Assembly: GCA_016647705.1 (NCBI GenBank)
Contig: CM028340.1
Span: 10,679,001-10,743,000 of the forward strand
Length of the DNA: 64,000 nt
Source: Eucommia ulmoides
Lineage: Eukaryota; Streptophyta; Magnoliopsida; Garryales; Eucommiaceae
Reading direction: 5' to 3'
Each line of letters starts with the position of its first letter. Position 1 is the stretch's first letter. Below the pieces are notes generated by a model. The model was not told the origin of the DNA, searched no databases, and saw nothing but the letters and a program-made list of their open reading frames with translations. Below are positions 33,988 through 46,174 of this stretch, in pieces. The position numbers and the translations under genes are program-made.

Positions 33988-36304
33988 GGTTAGCCTAGTA
34001 AGCTACCCAAGAGAGTGAGGTGAATTGGATAGTTATAAAAATTTAAATAATTAAATCTTTCAATACTTAAATTATCAAATAATAAATTTATCCTAAATTA
34101 ATTATTATTTTCGTTATGCAACGTAGAAGTGTTTATATTCTAAGTGTACGCCCAAATAGAATATAACAAAAATAATAATACAATAGTACACCAAGATATA
34201 TCCTGGTTTAACAAGCTAGCCTTGCCAATTCCAGTACCTCGAGCTCCACAGAAATTCGCAACCATTAAACCCTTTGATCCCTTTACCAGGTAGGAACCAA
34301 ATCTTTACAATTTCCCTTTTCCCAAGCCAAGAAAAAATTTCATCTTTTTACTAGTCTAAAGACTAATCTAATTTTATTACAGGAAGAATCCAAACCTTAC
34401 CACATTCACAAGTATTATTTTACCTTGTAAGGACGAAACATTTACAAATCACTCAAATTAATTCAACCAAGGGAGAATCAAGACCTAATTCTTTTCAAAG
34501 GAAAATAATAAGCTAATCTTTTTATACCTTAGGACAAAGATCAAACATCAATCTTTTTTACAGGAAAAAGATAGAAACCTATCTACCCTTACTAGACACT
34601 AGCCCAGTCACATATAATTTGTCCAAACTTACAAATATAAAAAATTATGAGTTTCTTCCCACAATGAGCTTCTATCACCTCAATACAGATAAACTCAATT
34701 AATATCCCAAAATTTACTACGTGATAGATACAATGTGAGGCAAATTAATATCTGATTATAAACAAGTGTGAGTAGCACAAATTATAGCACATAATCAGAT
34801 AACCACCCAATATCTTTTTAAAAAGATTTGTCAAGCTTTAACTTTGAAAAAGATTTTCTAATGATCTTAACCACCAAGCAAATAAAATAATATGAAAACA
34901 CAATAATGAACAATAGTTTGGAATAATCTCATCAGGATAACACTGAAGAATAGAAACAAAATCACAAGTTATCATAAATCGGTAACGCCAATTCAACAGT
35001 GCTTTAAATCAAGAACTTCACTCAATATCTCATAGAAAATCTCACCAAAATGATAACTCTTAGAAAAGCTTAGGAATTGATTGTTCTTAATTTACTCAGC
35101 CTTAATCACACAAGTCTAATTATATAGATCAATATCAAGTTCTCGAAAGGTTACTTTACAAAAGATATGCCTCTAAAAGACACTCTTAGACCCCATATAA
35201 TAATACCTTTCAATTCTGGGATATTTCACTTAAAAATAACTTTCAAAATTCTTAAATAAGTCCATAAAATATTTCTCAGTTATTAAACCCAAAGATATGA
35301 AGTACTTAACTAATAAAATTGAGAGAATCATGAATTATGTGAACCAAATCATTATAAATTCAAAATATATGGACTATATCTTCAACAAGATCTGATCCCT
35401 CAAATTTTTCCCTTAGAATCATAAAAAATGGCTAGTTTTGGACTAAGAGACCAAGATCCTTGAAATCTCATCCGAAACAGTTGGTTAACCGATCCTTGGC
35501 ATGTCAGTTGACCGATTGATAAAACATGCAAACCAGGACAATTAAAAAATAGCCAATCGATTGACCTATCCCTCTTCAGTCGGTTGACTGATTGGTTCAA
35601 AGAGTTGCCCCTGCCAAATTCCAGCACAGTTGGTTGACCAATTGCTTACCAATCGATTGACTAATTGGTTTAAAAGGTTCATTTTCCAATCCACTAAGCC
35701 CATCAATTAACCGATCGTTTCTTGGTCGGTTGACCAATTGATACAGGATCTACACAATTTGCTCCGAAAACGTCACTGTTTCATTCGGTTGACCAATCCT
35801 TTTTGACCAGTTGATGGATTGATACTGATTGGTCAATTTCTTCACTAATGTATGCTCCAAAATACACCGTTTTTATTTAGTTAATCGATTACTTTTCTCG
35901 ACTAACTAAATTAGCCCTAAACTTCAACTTTAAACTTGATTTTTAATTAGGTCAATTTTCACTTTCCATTTCACACAAGGAGCACATATTTAATTACTAA
36001 TTAGGATCGTAAAAATTCATCATATCAACACACAAAAATATAACTCATTTAATAGTATCGTGTGTGATCCTAATTCGGGTTGCATTAAGAATTTAAGAGC
36101 GTTGAGTTGTTTTCACCTATTTTCTTCTAAATCTTCAGTATTCTTCATTTCTTCAGTGTTCATCTTTGCACCCTTTATATTGTTTTTCATGATATCTTCA
36201 ATATAATCAATAAATGAAACACTTTTTATAAAATACTCCACAAACTTATTAGTTCCATAAAAAACATCAACCTTCAATTGTTTATCAAAACCTCGAGATC
36301 AACA
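33988..36304 (-). mobile_element. Copia solo LTR inserted in integrase, 2.3 kb
   Basis: On the minus strand it begins TGTTGATCTCGAGG at 36304 and runs to ...GGCTAACC at 33988. The flanking duplications AAAAT (33983-33987, 36305-36309) rejoin the integrase frame exactly. It contains the CGGTTGACCGATTG-type array (35470-35890). It belongs to the same LTR subfamily as 29857-33520 and 43830-46174. Confidence 0.92.
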
Positions 36305-36309
36305 AAAAT

Positions 36310-36830
36310 GTTGCGTGGTGATAGAGGTGGATAATATGTTTTTTTTTAGTGAGTTTTGTGCACAACATAGAATAATCTTCCAAACTATAGCACCTTATTC
36401 ACCTCAATAGAATGGAGTTGCTGAAAGAAAGAAGAGAACTTTAAATGAAATGATGAACTCTTTATTAATAAGTTATGGTCTACCTCAGAACTTGTGGGGA
36501 GAGTCTTTTTAATAGTGAATTTTGTCTTAAACGAATTACCTCACAAGAAATTAGATAATACCCTTTATGAGTTGTGGAAAGGAAGAAAGCCTTTATATTC
36601 ATACTTAAAAGTGTGGGGGTGTCTTGTGAAAGTTAGGGTTCCTGATCCTAAGTAGATCAAAATAGGACAAAAAACTATTGATTGTGTATTCATTGGATAT
36701 GCACAACATAGTAACGTATATCGATTTTTGGTTCATAAATAAAAAATTAAAAATGTGCACAAGAATACGATTATTGAATCAAGGAATGCATTATTCTTTG
36801 AGAATGTGTTTCCTTGCAAGACTTCTATTG
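36310..36830 (+). pseudogene. Copia integrase C-part (element A)
   Basis: The frame resumes with LRGDRGG and continues to FQTIAPYSPQ, NGVAERKKRTLNEMMNSLLI and SYGLPQNLWGES. The integrase C-terminal segment, with KCGGVL and IDCVFIGYAQHSN-like wording near 36680-36710, follows in shifted frames. Several stops and frameshifts are present. Confidence 0.85.
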
Positions 36831-36879
36831 AGTGGATCTTCCATCTGGAATGAAATCATACATGGGAACTAGTGGATAT

Positions 36880-37494
36880 TCCATCTGAAATGAAACAACT
36901 AGGGTGTAAATGGATCTTTAAGAAAAAGATGAAAGTATATCGATCAACTGATAAATATAAAACAATGTAGCTAAAGGTTACAAGCAAAGAGAGGTTATAG
37001 ATTATTTTGATACTTATTCACCAGTAGCAAGAATAATATCTATACGTATGTTAATAGAAATAACAACCATACATTATCTTGATATACATCTAATGGATGT
37101 TAAAACTGCTTTCTTGAATGACGAATTAGATGAAGAAATCTATTTGGAACAACAAGAAGGGTTTATGGTTCCTGAAAAAAAGAATAAAGTATGTCGACTT
37201 ATAAAATCCTTGTATGGATTAAAGAAAGCGTCAAAACAATGGCATGAGAAATTTGACAATGTTTTGCTGTCAAATAATTTTAAGATCAGTGAATGTGATA
37301 AGTGTGTCTATATTAAGATAACTAAGTCTTGTTACATTATTGTACTCTTATATGTAGATGACATACTTATTATTAGTAGTAGTAATAAAATCATAAAATC
37401 TACCAAACAAATATTAACAAATATATTTGAGATGAATGATTTGGGAAAAACAAATGTCATTCTTGGAATTAAAATTACAAGAACATCTGAATGA
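36880..37494 (+). pseudogene. Copia reverse transcriptase (element A)
   Basis: The RT begins with GCKWIFKKK near 36901 and, after a frame change, runs open from 37048 to 37494. It contains MDVKTAFLNDELDEEIYLEQ, VCRLIKSLYGLKKASKQW and the catalytic LLYVDDILIISSSN (about 37347-37390). The domain ends at DLGKTNVILGIKI. The catalytic Asp pair is intact, but upstream stops and the TGA at 37492 make it non-functional as a polyprotein. Confidence 0.92.
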
Positions 37495-38260
37495 TTGATC
37501 TTATCTCAATCTCATTATATGGAGAAGGTCCTTGAAAATTTAACAGGGATAACTCTAGTATAGCCAGAACACTAGTAGATTTGGAGTACTCTCGAATAAT
37601 AGGCAGTTTAATATACATAATGAATTATACAAGACCTGATATTGCTTACACAATAAGTAAATTAAGCAGGTTCACTAGCAATTTAGGTAGAGAATAGTAG
37701 AAAGCTGTCGTGAGGCTTTTCATATGTTTAAGATATACTTAAAATTATGATTTGCATTATATGAGATATCCAACATTACATGAAGTATACAATGATGCAA
37801 ATTGAATATCTGATACGAAAGACACCAAATCCACGAGCAGATATATCTTTGTATTATGAGGAGCCGCAGTGTCATGGAAATCCTCTAAACAAACATATAT
37901 TGTTAGATCCACAATGAAATCTGAATTTATTGCTTTAGATAAAGTATGAGAAAAAGTAGAATGGCTTTGACATTTTTTTAATGATATTCCAATATGAACT
38001 AAGCTTGTCCCAACTATCTGTATACATTGTGATAGTCAATCAATAATTGGAAGAGCCCGATGTAGTATGTGTAATGGTAAGTTTCGACATATACTTCAAA
38101 GGCATAATACTATAAGGAAGTTACTCTCTAATGGAGTTATCTCAATTGATTATCAAGTCAAAATGTAACATTGCAGATCTATTGACCAAAGGTCTTACAC
38201 GAGATAGAGTAATCTGCTTATTGAGGGGAATGGGCTTAAAGCCTATTGCAAAATAGTCAT
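37495..38260 (+). pseudogene. Copia RNase H (element A), decayed
   Basis: Fragments in changing frames read SRIIGSLIYIMNYTRPDIAY, TISKLSRFTSN, DTKSTSRYIFVL, GAAVSWKSSKQTYI and CIHCDSQSIIG. These are in the order of copia RNase H. The catalytic region (YNDAN for the usual YSDAD) is altered, and there are about eight stops. The pol end (LLIEGNGLKAY) lies immediately before the next LTR at 38261. Confidence 0.85.
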
Positions 38261-39175
38261 TGTTGATCCCAAGATTTTGATGAACAATTATGTATTGATG
38301 TTTTGGTGGAACTAATGTTTAATTGAAGTGTTTCAGTGATTTAAAGTTCTAATAATGAAGACGTCAAATTACATGGATGCTAAATGAAGATGTCAAGATG
38401 AAGAAGAAGAATTAAGAGTTTGAAGAAATTAGGGAAAACAACCCAGGTGAATCTTAACTCTTAATATCCCATTTAGGAATACACAAATGACACAAAATGT
38501 ATTTTATCTTTTATGTGTATTTTGATTAAGTTAAATTATTTGCTCCTATGTGAAATAAGAAGAAATAATTTTGAATGACTAAAATGGAAAATAAGAATAT
38601 TAGTGGACCTAATCAAGAGAAGAAAAACATTAAAGGGGCAAAATCGTAAAAGAAAATGAGTTAAAAATGTATTCAGAGAAGAGATCCAGTGATAGTAGTC
38701 GACTGGTAAGTCGACTAGTAAAAGAAGGCTGAACTCTCTAAATCAAGAGGTCGACTAATAGGTCGACCGGTGAAAGAAGGAAGAACTCTCTAAATCTACA
38801 AGTCGACCGGGTGGTCGACCTATGCACGTAGTAGCAATAACTTGGCTACAACCTGAATTAGGCAGTCGACCGAACTCACTATTTCAGGATATTATTTGAT
38901 CCGAGATTATATCCAAAAGTAACCATTTTTTGTTGGTATTTGAGAGAGATTTAGGGGATATTATCTATATTTAAGATATGGTTCACATACTAATTAAATC
39001 CTATTAATATAGTTCATTAAATATTAATGTTTCCAAATTTAGTACTTGAAATAGATTCTATTCTTATTAATTGAAATTGAGAAATACTTTGGGGGTTTAA
39101 TTGAGAGATTTGAAAGATGTTTTTAAGTGGAATTAAACCTAAATGAAGTCCTTATGATATAAGCGGCCTATAAGA
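38261..39175 (+). mobile_element. 5' LTR of Sirevirus-like element B, truncated
   Basis: It begins TGTTGATCCCAAGATTTTGATG and is collinear with the LTR at 40759. An array of GTCGAC pairs separated by GAACTCTCTRAATC words lies at 38697-38880. It ends in mid-LTR near 39175, fused to RT coding sequence, so the LTR 3' half, gag, protease, integrase and RT start are deleted. Confidence 0.85.
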
Positions 39176-39199
39176 GATTTTATTTGTAATGACACATGT

Positions 39200-40417
39200 A
39201 AACTAGAAGCAATTAGAATGTTAAATTACTTTCTAGCTGAAGAAGTTTATGTGGAACAACCCTCGGGATTTGAAAGTGATAAGTTTCCCAATCACGTATT
39301 TAAACTTTGCAAGGCTTTGTATGGGCTCAAACAAGCTTCGAGAGCTTAGTATGAGAGACTTAGCCGATATTTGATTGAAAATGGTTTTCGAAGGGGTATT
39401 TGTAATATTATACTATTTGTAAAGCAAACTGATTCTGATATCCTATTAGTACAAGTATATGTTGATGATATAATTTTTGGATCTACTAATGAGTATCTTT
39501 TCCATGAGTTTGCTAAGATAATACAGGTTGAATTTGAAATGAGCATGATGGGAGAGTTGAATTTTTTTCTTGGATTGCAAATTAAGCAAACCAAAGAAGG
39601 GATATTTATAAATCAAGTTAAATACACCAAGGAGCTACTAAAGAAATATGGCTTGGAAGGCGCTAAAGAGTACAAAACTCCCGTGGCAACGACTACAAAA
39701 ATAGAAAAAGACGATATGGGAAAAAGCGTTAATGAAAAAAAGTATCGAGGTATGATTAGTAGCCTGTTGTATTTAACAGCTAGTAGACCTAACATTATGT
39801 ATAGTGTTTGTCTTTGTGCTAGATTTCAATCTTATCCTAAAGAATCACACTTGACTACGGTTAAGCGAATTTTTCATTATTTAAATGGGACGACTAACCT
39901 AAGATTATGGTATCCTAGGGAGAGTGATTTTAAATTGGAAAGTTACTCTGATGCTAACTTTGCCGGTTGCAAAGTTGAGCGAAAAAGTAAAAGTGGATCA
40001 TGTCATTTGTTAGGACATGCTTTGGTTTCTTGGTCAAGCAAGAAACAGAATTCGATAGCCTTATCCACTACTGAGGCTGAATACATAGTAGCTGGTAATT
40101 TTTGTGCTCAAATATTTTATATTAAGCAACAGTTAAATGATTTTGGAATTTGTATGGAGGAGGTCTCGATCTTTTGTGATAATAAAAATGATATATGTCT
40201 AAGTAAGAATCCTACACAGCACTCACGAACTAAACATATAGAGATTAGACATCATTTTATTCGTGATCACATTCAGAAAATGGATATTATAATTGAGTAT
40301 ATTGATACCTCCGACCAGTTTGCTGATGTTTTTACCAAACCACTAGCGGAAGATCAGTTTGTGAAAATCATTCACGGTTTGGGTTTGGCTAGGCATAATA
40401 ATGTTTGCCTAGAGTGA
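39200..40417 (+). pseudogene. Sirevirus-like RT C-part and RNase H (element B)
   Basis: It begins with KLEAIRML, skips the segment with the MDVKSAFLN motif, and continues EEVYVEQPSGFESD and KALYGLKQAS. A Trp to stop change (TAG near 39347) follows. From 39371 one 348-codon frame is open to 40417. It has RT catalytic VYVDDIIFGSTNE (39457-39495), then the RNase H motifs SYSDANFAGCKVERKSKSG, LSTTEAEY and CDNKNDICLS. It ends with the usual ADVFTKPL. The preserved frame suggests a fairly young deletion derivative. A product lacking the RT N-terminus would be inactive. Confidence 0.93.
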
Positions 40418-40758
40418 GTTACTTGTATTAGGTTACCCTTCCCTAAATTTGTTTTTGAGATGACAAAGGGGGATAAATTAGTGATGTTTGTTTTATTAAT
40501 GGGGAGTATTCTAAAATTGTGTTTTAATAAAGTATTTTTCAAAAAGAGAGAAATTAGTAATGAGAAGATATTTTTTTTTTTAAAAAATAATAAATAAATT
40601 GTGCTTTATTGAGTGTATTTAAATTATGCATTATTGAAATCTTCATTATGATGCTTTAATGAGTTAAAGAACCCATCCTCAGATTCAGGGGGAGTGTGGT
40701 TATATTTTATTTTGAAGAAAACATCAAAGTTAATTGTCATCACCAAAAAAGGGGAGAC
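40418..40758 (+). promoter_or_regulatory. 3' untranslated region with multiple polypurine tracts
   Basis: Purine tracts AAAGGGGGATAAA (near 40466), CAGGGGGAGTG (near 40687) and AAAAAAGGGGAGAC (40745-40758) precede the 3' LTR. The last one abuts its TG. Several AAGGGGGAG-type tracts before the 3' LTR are a known Sirevirus trait. The same layout recurs at 62940-63191. Confidence 0.8.
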
Positions 40759-41293
40759 TGTTGATTCCAAGATTTTGATGAACAATTAAGTATTGATGTT
40801 TTGGTGGAACTAATGTTTAATTGAAATGTTTCAGTAATTTAAAGTTCCAATGATGAAGACGTCAAATTAAATGGATGCTAAATGAAGATGACAAGATGAT
40901 GAAGAAGAATTAAGAGTATGAATAAATTAGGAAAAATAACCTAGATGAATCTTAACTCTTAATATCCCATTTAGGAACACAAACATCGCACAAAATGTAT
41001 TTTATCTTTTATGTGTGTTTTGATTAAGTTAAATTATTTGCTTCTATGTGAAATAAGAAGAAATAATTTTGAATGACTAAAATGGAAAATAAGAATATTA
41101 CTGGAGCTAATAAAAAAAAAATGAGTTAAAAACGTATTCAGAGAAGAGATCCAGTGACAGTAGTCGAATGGTGAGTCGATCGGTGAAAGAAGGCTGAACT
41201 CTCTGAATTAAGAGGTCGACTGATAGGTCGACCAGTGAAAGAAGGAAGAACTCTTTGAATCTATAAGTCGACTGGGCCGTCGACCTATGCACT
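40759..41293 (+). mobile_element. 3' LTR of element B, first part
   Basis: It begins TGTTGATTCCAAGATTTTG and is about 95% similar by eye to 38261 onwards, including the GTCGAC array (41162-41286). It is cut at 41293 by an LTR of the TGATAGG family. The remainder is not found on the far side. Confidence 0.85.
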
Positions 41294-42991
41294 TGATAGG
41301 TGTGAAAAACCTATCTATTTCCAATTCGGATTGGTTAGTTTTCAAATATGTTTATAATTATTTTTATTATGTTTTAATTAGATTTCATACTTTTTCTATA
41401 ACTCAGGTGTGTGGGACAAAAAGATAGGAAACTGGAGCTAAAATGATGAGATTGAACCAAAGCGGTTCGAAGTTACTGTGGATAAACAAGCTCGGAGGCT
41501 AAAAGATAAAACAAGCCCACCGCTTAAGCGTCCAGACCACCGCTTAAGCAGGAAATACAGAGAAGAGAAAAATGTTACTGATGGACGACCGCCGGAGCAG
41601 AAATTCTACCGCTTAGGCGGAAATCCAGCAGAGGACGAAGAAGGGCTACTGACAGCCGTTCGCCTAGGCAGACTTTCTACCGCCTAGGCGAAAATATAAC
41701 AGAATGTTCTCCAGTCCACCGCCTACTTCACCGCCCAGGCGATCAAACTTAACCGACCTAACTCCGCCTAGGCGCAATTTCCACCGCCTAGGCGGATTTG
41801 CCCTGTACAGTCTTGAGATATTTTTAGATATTTTTAGGATATTTTTGCTATAAATATCCCCTCTCCTCCCCCTTGGCCGATATCTCTCTCCTCTCTCTTG
41901 CATTTTTTAGCCCTTTAGGCTATAGTTAAGCCTAGGGTTAGGGATTTTAGTGGTGGAGCTCACATCCTGAAGTGGAGAAGATGGCGAATCGATCGTGGAG
42001 CGTTCTTAGCGGTTTATCTTCGGACGAGGCTAAGTTCTTCGATCGTTTTTCTTTATTTCTTTATCTTAGGAGCATATGAGCATATTTAGATCATTATTTT
42101 ATTGTATATGCGGCTATGGCCTCGAGCTAAATATGGATTTTAGTAGGGATTAACACTATATTTATAAATACATTGTTTGGGTGATTTTGGTGTTTCGTTT
42201 GTGATTGTTCTTCGTAGTTTGATTGTATTTATTGTATTTTTTGTTTATTATGCTTGGATTGATAAATGGAGAATACGGGGTTTTGACAAAACCCCAGATT
42301 CGGATTAGGGTAAACAAACGCCACGATTCTATAATCCGGTCGGGGTTTGAATCGTGGATAATCGATGACGTGGGGTTAGACACATGCTACCTAGGGTCGT
42401 TAAGACGTTGAGAGGGACCTCTTCGCTGACTCGAAGTCGCGTTATATCCCTCGTCTTACACTCGGAAGAGGTGGCAAGGGAGTCTTAGAACGGAGATTGT
42501 CGATAGGGTAAATACAACGCGACGATCCAATAACCCGGGAGGGAGTTGGATTGTGTGCAATCAATGACGCTGGGCGAGACTCACGTGACCTAGGGTCATT
42601 AAGACATTGAGGGGGACTTCTTCATTGACTCGAAATCATGTATTCTCCCATCTTACAATCGAAAGAGGTGGCAGCGGAGTTTACGTACCGAGGTTGTCAA
42701 ATAGGTTGAACAACGTAAACGCGAGTAAATCGAAATCGAACACGCATTTGTAAACACGTTAATCCCTATACAATTATTCAACCTAAAACATATTAACATA
42801 ATAGTGTAGTTAATTTAGGATATATTAGTATTAGTTTAATTAATTAAATACATTTGTTTTTCGCCTAGATAAAATTAGGTCACGACAAACGCGGTATTCG
42901 ATAGTAACGACAACAATTCCTATGGATACGATAACCCGATTTTAACGATCACACTATACTAAAACTTAGACCTCGTATACTTGCAAGAGTA
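41294..42991 (+). mobile_element. LTR of the TGATAGG (tRNA-Asp) family, about 1.7 kb, right edge lost
   Basis: It begins TGATAGGTGTGAAAAACC. A CCTAGG-centred palindrome cluster spans 41520-41805, with a TATA box CTATAAATATCCC at 41848-41860. The family block TCTTCGGACGAGGCTAAG lies near 42018. Two copies of the 205-bp unit lie at 42290-42690. At about 42991, shortly after ATACTTGCAAGAGTAAG, it passes into Helitron coding sequence. No matching TSD for the left flank (GCACT) is seen on the right. Confidence 0.85.
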
Positions 42992-43829
42992 AGATATACA
43001 ATTGAGAGTACGATGCATTTTGTCCTGATTTTAATGTTCTTACTCGATGATGCAACTCTCCATGTATGACAAACACTGTTAGCCATCTTCTAGCAAGTAT
43101 TCTTTCGTCTAGCTTAGCACCAAGGCTTGTGAAAGCATTAGTTGCATTATTCTCGAGTGCAACAATGGAATGATTTTGACATTTCATCAATGTCATCATA
43201 TAATGCTTTAATTTTTAAAGGGGGTGCAAGAAGCAATGGCAATTTAACCTATATTTATAAACAACACATATCGAAAAGTGGATGTTGTTTAGATGATTTT
43301 GACAAATTTTCATTTATCCAATGTAATGCAGAACAATGAGGGCACATAACATCCATTCTACCAAGGGAATGTAGAGTTATAGTTGTATGCACCTCAGGAT
43401 CAATAGGTAGATTGTCAACATCGTCAAAATCTTGATTCTCGTAAAGAAAATCATCGGTATTATTTGGCCTACATTTAATAAATAATAAAGTAATTAAATA
43501 TTTTTTAACTATATATATTTAAACAATGTACTATCTATAATTATGAAAAGATATTTCCTATATATTTTTCGAAAGTAGAATTGGTTCGTCAACCACTATA
43601 ATTGATCATTCTTTTATGTTTGTGGAAACAAAAGGTTCAGTACGGTTACAAGCCTGAAGGAACGCGCCATCAATTCTACCACAATTAATATATGCATTTT
43701 ATAAATCTGCAGTAAATTAATTCTCAAAAGTATTCATCTGTTGAAGTTGGCCTGCATTTGATAATAAAAAATTGAATAAATTAATTAAAAAATCAAAATT
43801 GATAATCATTTAAGTTAATCCAAATAATA
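42992..43829 (-). pseudogene. Helitron RepHel relic, N-terminal region (part 2)
   Basis: From about 43490 down the minus strand reads LPIDPEVHTTITLHSLGRMD, then VMCPHCSALHWINENLSKSS and PLFDMCC. NNATNAFTSLGAKLDERIL, VFVIHGELHHR and YSQLYI follow. This is the Helitron-like N-terminal domain, with its Cys/His motif, in order. One short frame change lies near 43230. It stops at 42992 against the LTR. Farther upstream (43500-43829) no block is recognised. The protein part seen here precedes, without overlapping, the part preserved at 3537-6290. Confidence 0.85.
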
Positions 43830-45933
43830 TCTTGATCCCTAGGTTTTGATAGACAATTAAAGGTTGATGTTTTTTATGGAACTATATTTGTTGAGAGTTT
43901 CAGTAAAAGAATTCCATTTAAAGGTTGATTCCTAAAAATAATTATTGAAGATACAAAGATGAACATTAAAGAAATAAAGAGTATTGAAGATTCGAAAGAA
44001 ATTAGATGAAAATAACTCAATAATTTTTATCATTTTAATGCACCCTAAACGAGAATCACACACGACACTATTAAATGAATTATATTTTTTTGTATTTAAT
44101 TTGATGAAATTTAGGATCCTAATTAATGTTAAAATATATGCTCCTATGTGAAATTGAAAAATAAAAATTGACCTAAGTGAGAATAATGTTTAAAATTTAA
44201 TTTTAGAGTCAATTGAGTTAACCGAGAAAAGCAATCGGTTAATGGGTTTAAATTTGGAATTTTAGAGCTACAATAATCAAGAAATTGACCAAAGAGCATC
44301 AATCAGTCAACTGATCCGAGGAGGGTGGGTCAACTGATTTAAACAGTAAGGATTTGGAGAAAATTGGAGAGATCCTGCATCGATCGGTCAACCGACCAGG
44401 AGAGGATCGATCAACCGATTGTGGGTCAATCGGTCAACCAACTATGGCTTTTGTTTGTCTTGAAAAACATCCTCAACCAATCGATTAATCGATTGGTGAT
44501 CAATTGGTCAACCAACAGGCATTTGGTTTTGTCCGGGTTTATATTTTGAATCAATCGGTCAACCGACTGGCCAGGGTTCTATCAACCGACTGTTTTGGTT
44601 GAGATTTCAATCAAAATCTCGACGTTACAAGTCATTTTTGACAATTCCAATGGAGTATTTCAGGGGGATTTGATATTTCTAAAGATATGGTATAAATATT
44701 TTGATGTCCCTTTTGATTTGGTTCATATAATTAAATATTTTCTTAATTTTAGCAATTAAATACTTCTTATCTTTGTGATTGATGTTCTAGAAATATTTTA
44801 TGAACTTAATTGAGAGATTTAAAAGTTATTTTTAAATGAAATACACCAAAATTGGAAAGATATGATATATGGGTTTTATAAGTACCTTTTTTAGGCCTAT
44901 CATTTGAAAACTAGCCATTGGAGGGCTTGTTCTAAATTTGTTTAAATAGACCTGCGAATTTAGATCACAAGATATCAAGAACTATCAATTCCTACGCTTT
45001 TATAAGAGTTATCATTCTGCTGAGATTATTTCGAGAGAGAATTTTTGTGATCAAAGTTCTTGAGCTAAAGTACTATTGAATTGGCGTCACCGATATGTGC
45101 TGTTTTGCAGTCCAGTTTTTATATTTCGGTATTTTCTTGGTGAGATCTTCCCAAGTTATTATTCTTAAATTTGATTTTATAATATTGTTGATTACTTGGA
45201 TTTAATGTTGTTGAAAAATCGTTTTCAAACTTAAGAGCATAAAAATTCTTTTAAAAACGATTTTGTGATATTATCTGATTATGTACTTAATTTTGTGCTA
45301 CCCACACTTATTTATAATCAGATATTAATTTACCTCACTTTAATCGTATCACATAGTAAATATTGAGACATTAATTGATTATAATTGTTTTGAGGTGGCA
45401 GTAGCTCCGAGTGAGATGAAACTCATAATTTTTTGTATTTGTGATTTTAAGAGGATTAGACATGGTTGGGCCGGTGTCTAGTAAGGGTAGCTAGGGTTCC
45501 AATCTTTTCAGGAAAAAAAGTTGAGGTTCGATATTTGCCAAAAGTATAAAAATGTTAGGTTATTATTTTCCCTTGAAAAGAATTTAGGTTTTAATTCTTC
45601 CTGAAATTGAATTATTTTTGAGTGAATTGTAAAGGTTTAATCCTTACCTAGAAAAATGATACTTGTGAGTGTGGTGAGGTTTGATCTTTATCCCGTTAAA
45701 AAGATTAGGTTTTGATTCTTCCTATGATAGAATTAAGTTAATCTTTAGCCTGAAAAAAGATAAGATTCTTCCTTAGCCTGGGAGAAGAAAATTGTAAAGG
45801 TTGATTATGATCCTGAGAAATGACTCGTTGTAAGGGTTTGGTTCTACCATTAAAGAAATTTGGGGTGTAGACATTGTAAATCTCCGTGGAGCTCGAGAGA
45901 CTAGATTAGACAAGGCTAACTTAGTGAACCAAG

Positions 45934-45966
<33 letters not shown>

Positions 45967-46174
45967 CACGCGTGCGCGCACTACAATTTTATTATTCTTT
46001 ATATTTTGTTTGGGTATGCATCTAGAATTAAACATTTATCCGTTGCGTAACAAAGATGATAATTAATATAGGATAAATGGATTATTTGATAAATTAAGTG
46101 TTAAAAGTTTTAATTGTTTAATTTTTTATCACTACTCAATTCATCTTCTTCTTAGGTAGCTTACTGGGCCAACA
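43830..46174 (+). mobile_element. Copia solo LTR inside the Helitron relic, 2.3 kb
   Basis: It begins TCTTGATCCCTAGG (mutated TG) and ends CTTACTGGGCCAACA. The flanks TAATA and AAATA are an imperfect 5-bp duplication. The GGTCAACCGA-type array lies at 44210-44590, a TTTAAATAGACC promoter-like site near 44940 and an AT/GT microsatellite at 45932-45980. It belongs to the subfamily of 29857-33520. Confidence 0.85.

Noticed and set aside
41478..41903. Arg/Gly/Pro-rich frames on both strands
   Set aside because: Caused by the GC-rich palindrome cluster of the LTR.
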